Part shown: positions 7,614 through 11,608 of the stretch, piece by piece
Layout: each line of letters opens with the position of its first letter
Position numbering within the stretch: position 1 is the stretch's first letter
Assembly: GCA_002344075.1 (NCBI GenBank)
Contig: DDTM01000125.1
Coordinates: 1 to 11,608 of the forward strand
Reading direction: 5' to 3'
Source: Bacteroidetes bacterium UBA2364
GTDB lineage: Bacteria > Bacteroidota > Rhodothermia > Rhodothermales > UBA2364
DNA length: 11,608 nt
Translations under genes and position numbers: made by a program
Notes under the pieces: model-generated
Database searches by the model: none
What the model was told of the DNA's origin: nothing
What the model saw: the letters and a program-made list of their open reading frames with translations, nothing else

Positions 7614-7668
7614 AAAGCGTCTTAAACTTGCTTTAAAAAAAACTGTATCCGACCGCACAAGGCGTTTT
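7614..7668. promoter_or_regulatory. Short divergent promoter region
   Basis: Only 55 bp separate the esterase start (minus) from the His-rich protein start (plus). The stretch has an A-run near 7635-7642. No convincing -10/-35 pair was recognised on either strand, so promoters may reach into the opposing genes. Shared control of the two genes is an inference from spacing alone. Confidence 0.35.
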
Positions 7669-8028
7669 ATGCGACCCATCGGCTTTGTATCGAAGGTTTT
7701 CCATCTTGTCCTAATAACTTTGTTGTTAGGTGGTATGGTTTCGCCGATGTTTCATGACATATCTCAGGCACACGAGGCCATTGCGCATGATCGCACGCAT
7801 CATCAAGTACAAGATAAACACGAACCCCACGCAGAAAAACCATGTAACGCAGATGCACATCATCACGACTGTGCCCTGCATCATGGTTTAACCCTGTGGA
7901 GTGAGGCCTTTGTTGTGGCTAAGCAAGGGTTTCTACATCCTAGGGCTTTATTATTCGCGGATACGGTCAAACAAACTGATTCTGCCTTTATCCGTATTCC
8001 GCCCAGTCGGGCACCTCCTCTAAGCTAA
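7669..8028 (+). CDS. His-rich small exported or membrane-anchored protein, putative metal binding
   Basis: The product is 119 residues, with ATG 7669 chosen because it is followed at once by one hydrophobic segment (residues about 6-24, F-V-S-K-V-F-H-L-V-L-I-T-L-L-L-G). An upstream in-frame ATG at 7498 would place about 57 charged residues before it and would overlap the esterase. Residues 29-72 hold 12 His and two Cys (C59, C68), including H-H at 44-45, H-H-H-D-C at 64-68 and H-H at 71-72. The tail ends P-P-S-R-A-P-P-L-S, which recalls the ends of DUF2946-type small proteins, though I would not assign that family firmly. It is the first gene of a block containing a His-motif lipoprotein and a ZnuD-like receptor, so a periplasmic zinc or copper binder is the best guess. 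No enzyme motif is present. Confidence 0.75.
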   Translation: MRPIGFVSKVFHLVLITLLLGGMVSPMFHDISQAHEAIAHDRTHHQVQDKHEPHAEKPCNADAHHHDCALHHGLTLWSEAFVVAKQGFLHPRALLFADTVKQTDSAFIRIPPSRAPPLS

Positions 8029-8056
8029 TCCCTTTTTCAAACCAGCATTTATTGTT

Positions 8057-8080
8057 CCGAATATAAAAAGATGTATTCGG
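8057..8080. repeat. Inverted repeat upstream of the lipoprotein gene (possible operator)
   Basis: The arms CCGAATA (8057-8063) and TATTCGG (8074-8080) are perfectly complementary across a 10-bp centre. No T-run follows closely, so it is a weak candidate for a terminator of the His-rich gene. Its position 70-94 bp before the lipoprotein start would also suit an operator. It does not match the Fur or Zur consensus known to me. Confidence 0.5.
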
Positions 8081-8087
8081 GATTTGG

Positions 8088-8105
8088 GCGTGCACGCAAC
8101 TTGCG
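8088..8105. repeat. Two overlapping small palindromes (possible operator)
   Basis: GCGTGCACGC at 8088-8097 is a perfect 10-bp palindrome. CGCAACTTGCG at 8095-8105 is a perfect 5+1+5 palindrome that overlaps it. They lie 46-63 bp before the lipoprotein start and just after another inverted repeat. They stand out as GC-rich in an AT-rich spacer. A role as a regulator site is an inference. Confidence 0.4.
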
Positions 8106-8150
8106 ACACACCATAATCACTCATTTTTACAAAATTCAATATTTACAATC

Positions 8151-8582
8151 ATGACAAAGAAATTTATCTCTGCACTGCTGTTTGCAGTACTGGCTTTTGT
8201 TCCTGCCTGCGATTTAGTGAATGGCCACGAAGAACACACCGAAGCCGAAGGTTTTTCCATCTATAAAGGCAGCACCGAAGTGATTCGTTATTTTGACGGG
8301 AAAATTGAGAGTGGGGGTAAGATCAGTCTTGCACTTAATGCAACCGATGCCTATACAGTTAAGTGGTTAGATGCTGATAAAAAAGAAATTACAACACTGG
8401 AGGAAGGGAGTTCCCTACATATCTCCAGTACGAATTCCACCATTTTTACCGTAGCTGCTGATGGGGCATGGGGGTTAAAAGTTACAGGCAAAAAAGCAGG
8501 TACATCCGATTTGGAGGTGGGGCTTTTGCATGAAGGTCATTTCGACTTTGCGAAAAGAACCATTCCTGTGGAAGTTAAATAA
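8151..8582 (+). CDS. Small lipoprotein with His motifs, putative metal-binding partner of the TonB receptor
   Basis: The product is 143 residues. The N-terminus M-T-K-K-F-I-S-A-L-L-F-A-V-L-A-F-V-P-A-C is a lipoprotein signal with lipidated C20. Directly after it comes H26-E-E-H29, and near the C-terminus H127-E-G-H130-F-D-F. The body (about 35-143) is beta-rich and reads like a single Ig-like sandwich, with F-T-V-A-A-D-G-A-W-G-L-K-V-T-G-K-K-A-G-T and a closing I-P-V-E-V-K. Two H-x-x-H pairs at opposite ends of the sequence could meet in the fold to bind a metal. No named family was recognised with confidence. It lies 59 bp before a ZnuD-like TonB-dependent receptor, in the same direction, after the His-rich gene. 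A periplasm-facing metal-handling lipoprotein is the likely role, by inference. The ATG at 8151 is supported by the lipobox distance. Confidence 0.8.
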   Translation: MTKKFISALLFAVLAFVPACDLVNGHEEHTEAEGFSIYKGSTEVIRYFDGKIESGGKISLALNATDAYTVKWLDADKKEITTLEEGSSLHISSTNSTIFTVAADGAWGLKVTGKKAGTSDLEVGLLHEGHFDFAKRTIPVEVK

Positions 8583-8597
8583 TCACGTTTTTCTTTT

Positions 8598-8634
8598 GCA
8601 TCTGGACGCTAATGGTGTCCAGATGCGCTTTATT
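8598..8634 (+). terminator. Hairpin between lipoprotein and TonB receptor: terminator or attenuator
   Basis: The perfect 10-bp arms GCATCTGGAC (8598-8607) and GTCCAGATGC (8617-8626) flank a 9-base loop and are followed by the moderately T-rich GCTTTATTT. It starts 16 bp after the lipoprotein stop and ends 15 bp before the preferred receptor start. It could end part of the transcription so that the receptor is made in lower amount than the lipoprotein, or shield the receptor leader. The T-run is poor, so termination is likely partial. Confidence 0.65.
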
Positions 8635-8641
8635 TGCTGGT

Positions 8642-10879
8642 ATGAACCGTTTATTTCTTTTGCTGCTGCTTCCCTACTTCGTTTCTGCCCAGACGTCATA
8701 CAAGCGGCTAAAACAGCAGCCTTACGTAAGTCCTTCTTATCCTACGTCTTCAGGTACATTGCTCGCTGGGCGAATTACCGATTTTGCTACTGGCGATCCG
8801 GTTCCCTTTGTTCAAGTGCTCTTGGAGGAGCTACGGCGAACCTCGATGACGAATGAAAATGGGCGGTTTGTTTTTCCCAATGTGCCTTCCGGAACCTACC
8901 ACCTGAAGGCATTTAGGGTAGGGTATCAGTCAATAGAAGAGGATATTCAGGTAAACACCCAAGACACGGTTTACATTATGATCCGGTTACCAGCCTCCAT
9001 TAATCAATTGGGTGAAGTGGAAATTATGGGTGAATCAGGGAATACATTAGAGAAAGCTGCACTTGCTGTGGAGGGCGCCACGCTTCGCCAAAACTTGTCC
9101 GGAACGATTGCGGAGACACTTTTAGGGACGGCAGGAATGGCGATGCGCTCTATGGGGCCAGCACCTGCGCGGCCTGTGTTGCGAGGGATGGGAGGGGATC
9201 GTTTAACCGTTCTGGAAGATGGCGGGCGGACGGGCGACCTCTCGGCTTCGTCGGCAGATCATGCAGTGGTTATCGAGCCACTCAACGCCGAGCGTATCGA
9301 GGTGTTACGCGGCCCAGTGGCATTGGCATATAGCGCGAGTGCCCTCGGTGGAGTCATTAACGTCGTCCGAAACTTTATCCCCACACATCAGCCCGAAGCC
9401 CTACACGTTGCAGCATCTTTGCAAGGAGAAAGTGTAAATAAAGGGCTTTCTGTAGGATATATGGTTGGTGCGCCTATCGGAAAAATAGCCTTACATACCG
9501 ATGGCTCGTTTCGAACAGCACAGGACCTCCAAACACCTTCTGGGGTACTGAAAAATACAGACCTTCGTACCTTGAATGGCTCTATAGGTCTTTCGTCTAT
9601 TCAAAAGTGGGGGCATTTGGGCGTAGCCTATAGTCACTACAATTCGCGATATGGGATTCCGGGTGGATTTGTAGGCGCACACCCGAAAGGTGTACGTATT
9701 GCACTCTATCGCAATCATGCGGAGCTTTCTGCCGAATATGTACCACAAGATGCAACCTATTTGACAAAAATAACCCTCAAAAATAACTTCACTTACTATT
9801 TCCACCAAGAATTTGAGGCCAGTGGTGCAATTGGCATGGAGTTTCAGACACTCGAAGTACATACAAGAATAGACGCCCAGGCCAAATCCATTGGGCCATT
9901 CCAACGCGGTAAGGCAGGTGTTTCGGGATTGTATCGTCAGTATAATGTAGGTGGTCTTGTTTTTTCGCCCAATGCCACCGAGCTTGCTGCAAACGGCTAT
10001 GCATATCAGGAAGCAACGAAGGAATCTTTCACGATTAGTGCGGGAATACGGTACGATGTTCGCACAGCCATTCCCGAAAAAGAAACCCAAACCCGCATTG
10101 GTTTTATACGAAAACGCGATTTTGGTGGACTTTCAGCCTCGGTTAGTATAAACAACCAAGTAAGCCGTTGTCTCTCGATGGCATTAACGATCAATCGTTC
10201 CATTCGGATGCCTGCCGTAGAAGAACTGTTTACTGAAGGCCCACACTTGGCGGCCTATTCCTATGATACCGGAAACCCTGAACTAATCACCGAAAAGGGA
10301 TATGGCGCCGAGTGGAGCACTCGTTATCATGCTACCGGAAGCGAAGCCCAATTAACCCTTTTTCACAACCGGATTCCGTCATACATTTACTTGGCCAATA
10401 CTGGAAAAATCAATAACCGCACCCTTTTGCCAGTGTATCAGTATAGCCGTGGGGATGCACGGCTACAGGGATTCGAGGCGATGATCCATCAATCGCTCTT
10501 TGCTGGAGTTTCGGTAACGGCCACCCTAAGTTTTGTTTCAGGAGCTTTGGTGGAAGTCTCAAAACCATTGCCACAAATGCCGCCCATGAATGGAAATACA
10601 GCTATTCAGTACCATATGGGCAATTTACGTATTACTGGTGGTATTAAGTATGCTGTGAAACAAAACCAATTAGGTGATTTTGAGGACGCCACAAATGGGT
10701 ATGTGATTCCAAACCTATCGGCACAATACCACCTTACAAAGGGTAAAAAACTTCATACGATAGACCTAAGTCTTAACAATCTGACTAATACCACCTATCG
10801 CGATCATTTGTCGCGGGTGAAGAGTATTATGCCGGAGCCGGGGTTTAACATAAAATTGCTTTATCGGATATATTTTTAA
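8642..10879 (+). CDS. TonB-dependent outer-membrane receptor, ZnuD-like (probable zinc or copper uptake)
   Basis: The product is 745 residues from ATG 8642, which gives a clean signal peptide (M-N-R-L-F-L-L-L-L-L-P-Y-F-V-S-A-Q). An in-frame ATG at 8612 lies inside a hairpin loop and adds ten unlikely residues. Residues 39-117 are a carboxypeptidase-regulatory-like beta domain (A-G-R-I-T-D, then G-R-F-V-F-P-N-V-P-S-G-T-Y). About 130-245 is the plug, with R-P-V-L-R-G-M-G-G-D-R at 177-187 and R-I-E-V-L-R-G-P at 218-225. The rest is the 22-strand-type barrel ending Y-R-I-Y-F with the expected terminal aromatic. G-P-H-L-A-A-Y-S-Y-D-T-G-N-P-E-L (533-548) and N-R-I-P-S-Y-I-Y (576-583) resemble zinc receptors of the ZnuD type. 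His-bearing neighbours upstream support a metal substrate over a siderophore, vitamin or glycan. No SusD partner follows, which argues against glycan uptake. The exact metal is not provable here. Confidence 0.9.
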   Translation: MNRLFLLLLLPYFVSAQTSYKRLKQQPYVSPSYPTSSGTLLAGRITDFATGDPVPFVQVLLEELRRTSMTNENGRFVFPNVPSGTYHLKAFRVGYQSIEEDIQVNTQDTVYIMIRLPASINQLGEVEIMGESGNTLEKAALAVEGATLRQNLSGTIAETLLGTAGMAMRSMGPAPARPVLRGMGGDRLTVLEDGGRTGDLSASSADHAVVIEPLNAERIEVLRGPVALAYSASALGGVINVVRNFIPTHQPEALHVAASLQGESVNKGLSVGYMVGAPIGKIALHTDGSFRTAQDLQTPSGVLKNTDLRTLNGSIGLSSIQKWGHLGVAYSHYNSRYGIPGGFVGAHPKGVRIALYRNHAELSAEYVPQDATYLTKITLKNNFTYYFHQEFEASGAIGMEFQTLEVHTRIDAQAKSIGPFQRGKAGVSGLYRQYNVGGLVFSPNATELAANGYAYQEATKESFTISAGIRYDVRTAIPEKETQTRIGFIRKRDFGGLSASVSINNQVSRCLSMALTINRSIRMPAVEELFTEGPHLAAYSYDTGNPELITEKGYGAEWSTRYHATGSEAQLTLFHNRIPSYIYLANTGKINNRTLLPVYQYSRGDARLQGFEAMIHQSLFAGVSVTATLSFVSGALVEVSKPLPQMPPMNGNTAIQYHMGNLRITGGIKYAVKQNQLGDFEDATNGYVIPNLSAQYHLTKGKKLHTIDLSLNNLTNTTYRDHLSRVKSIMPEPGFNIKLLYRIYF

Positions 10880-11577
10880 TGACCACCGTTTCTGAAAAAT
10901 GTCGCATAGACGCCGCCAAAGAACTTTGGCCAGTTTTCTGGGGTCTTGTAGGGACAAAGGCTGCCCTACTTTGGGACGAGTTGGTCAAGGCCTACTCAGA
11001 ACCCCATCGTGCCTACCATAATCTGGTACACTTACAACAGATGCTTCACGCCATACACCCGTATAAACAGGTTTTACAGGACTGGGAGGGGGTTCTGCTG
11101 GCCTTGTTTTACCACGATGTCGTTTATGATCCAGCGGCTTCAGACAACGAAGCCCAGAGTGCCAAATGGGCTTGTGAACGCCTCGATAAACTTGTACCAC
11201 CTACCACACTAAACCTTTGCGAAGCCTTAATTTTAGCGACAGCCACACACCAACACCATAACGAGGAGACGTTTAACCTCTTTATTGGCGCCGACCTTGC
11301 CATTTTAGGGAGTACATGCCCAGAGTATCTGCATTATGCACAAGCCATTCGGCGCGAATATGCGCGTTATCCAGACAAGCATTACCGCGATAGTCGAATG
11401 ACCGTACTACACCGTTTTTTGGATCGGGATCGAATCTTTTACGCAGAATCGTTTTTTTGCAGATATGAAGCCATCGCCCGTAAAAACCTAAGCCAGGAGT
11501 GGGCGTACTGGAAAACAAAAAGCGATGCAATACATTACAAAAGACAGTTTTTACACAATAGCAGACTTAATCTGTAA
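10879..11577 (+). CDS. HD-superfamily metal-dependent phosphohydrolase (COG4339-like)
   Basis: The product is 232 residues, and the ATG overlaps the receptor stop by one base (TAATG), so translation is probably coupled. Family motifs are R44-A-Y-H-N-L-V-H51, F-Y-H79-D80-V-V-Y-D84, D89-N-E-A-Q-S-A, T-H124 in the A-T-A-T-H-Q-H-H segment, and G-A-D139-L-A-I-L-G. These match the predicted HD-domain phosphohydrolases of the COG4339 type, including the later I-R-R-E-Y (158-161 region) and R-F-L-D-R-D-R-I-F-Y. H51, H79, D80 and D139 are the expected metal ligands, giving a cytosolic divalent-metal enzyme. The physiological substrate of this family is not established. There is no signal peptide. Its coupling to a metal receptor may mean a role linked to metal status, or may be chance packing. 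The last 31 bp of the window after it show no gene. Confidence 0.88.
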   Translation: MTTVSEKCRIDAAKELWPVFWGLVGTKAALLWDELVKAYSEPHRAYHNLVHLQQMLHAIHPYKQVLQDWEGVLLALFYHDVVYDPAASDNEAQSAKWACERLDKLVPPTTLNLCEALILATATHQHHNEETFNLFIGADLAILGSTCPEYLHYAQAIRREYARYPDKHYRDSRMTVLHRFLDRDRIFYAESFFCRYEAIARKNLSQEWAYWKTKSDAIHYKRQFLHNSRLNL

Positions 11578-11608
11578 AACTATTTTACTATTTCACTATA
11601 TATAAAAT

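Noticed and set aside
7498..7668. Longer N-terminus for the His-rich protein starting at 7498
   Set aside because: It would overlap the esterase by over 100 bp and put many charged residues ahead of the export segment; ATG 7669 fits far better.
7614..7679. Longer esterase start at 7679
   Set aside because: It would place 22 basic residues before the signal peptide and overlap the divergent gene start.
8029..8150. Fur or Zur box upstream of the metal locus
   Set aside because: The dyads present do not match the AT-rich Fur/Zur consensus sequences, so they are reported only as unassigned palindromes.
8612..8641. Earlier in-frame ATG for the TonB receptor
   Set aside because: It lies in the loop of a 10-bp hairpin, and the ten added residues do not belong to the signal peptide.
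8530..8856. Plus-strand 108-codon open frame spanning the lipoprotein end and receptor start
   Set aside because: It overlaps two well-supported genes in another frame and crosses the hairpin; no domain or signal is seen.
9491..10090. Minus-strand 199-codon open frame
   Set aside because: It is antisense to the TonB receptor barrel, with no recognisable motif or signal; Cys-rich shadow composition.

Overview
The window reads as ordinary chromosome of a Bacteroidota-type bacterium, most likely from the Rhodothermia/Balneola side of that group. The reasons are a secreted protein ending in a type IX secretion (T9SS) sorting domain with an N-P-F-N-P motif, a TonB-dependent receptor with an N-terminal carboxypeptidase-regulatory-like domain, and the lack of clear Shine-Dalgarno sequences before most starts. 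Base composition is moderate, with AT-rich spacers. No rRNA, tRNA, CRISPR array, insertion sequence or prophage is visible. The placement is inferred from protein style only.

Layout. (1) 2-451, plus: C-terminal part of an Rpn/PD-(D/E)XK-transposase-like protein with a DUF4351-like end and an in-frame 24-bp tandem repeat; its N-terminus lies outside the window. (2) 465-3987, minus: amtB (ammonium channel), glnK/glnB (PII) and cysS (cysteinyl-tRNA synthetase). amtB and PII look like one operon. A strong intrinsic terminator follows PII, and a TATAAT box just beyond it probably starts cysS. (3) 4285-5964, plus: a secreted LamG/FN3-like protein with a T9SS C-terminal domain and a GTG start. (4) 6174-7613, minus: an exported esterase with a starch-binding-like N-terminal domain and an apparent extra domain inserted in its alpha/beta-hydrolase fold. 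(5) 7669-11577, plus: a four-gene block with a His-rich membrane-anchored or exported small protein, a small lipoprotein with His motifs at both ends, a ZnuD-like TonB-dependent receptor, and a cytosolic HD-family phosphohydrolase whose start overlaps the receptor stop (TAATG).

How they work together. AmtB and PII form the usual ammonium-uptake and sensing pair, but this PII lacks Tyr51 and Gln39 in its T-loop, so uridylylation is ruled out and 2-oxoglutarate sensing is probably altered. The block 7669-11577 is best read as an outer-membrane metal (zinc or copper) acquisition locus. The two small exported proteins would be periplasmic metal binders or chaperones for the receptor. The esterase diverges from it across only 55 bp and could share its regulation. 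Dyad symmetries at 8057-8105 and a 10-bp-stem hairpin just before the receptor start are the candidate control elements. The metal assignment rests on His-rich neighbours and receptor similarity judged by eye.
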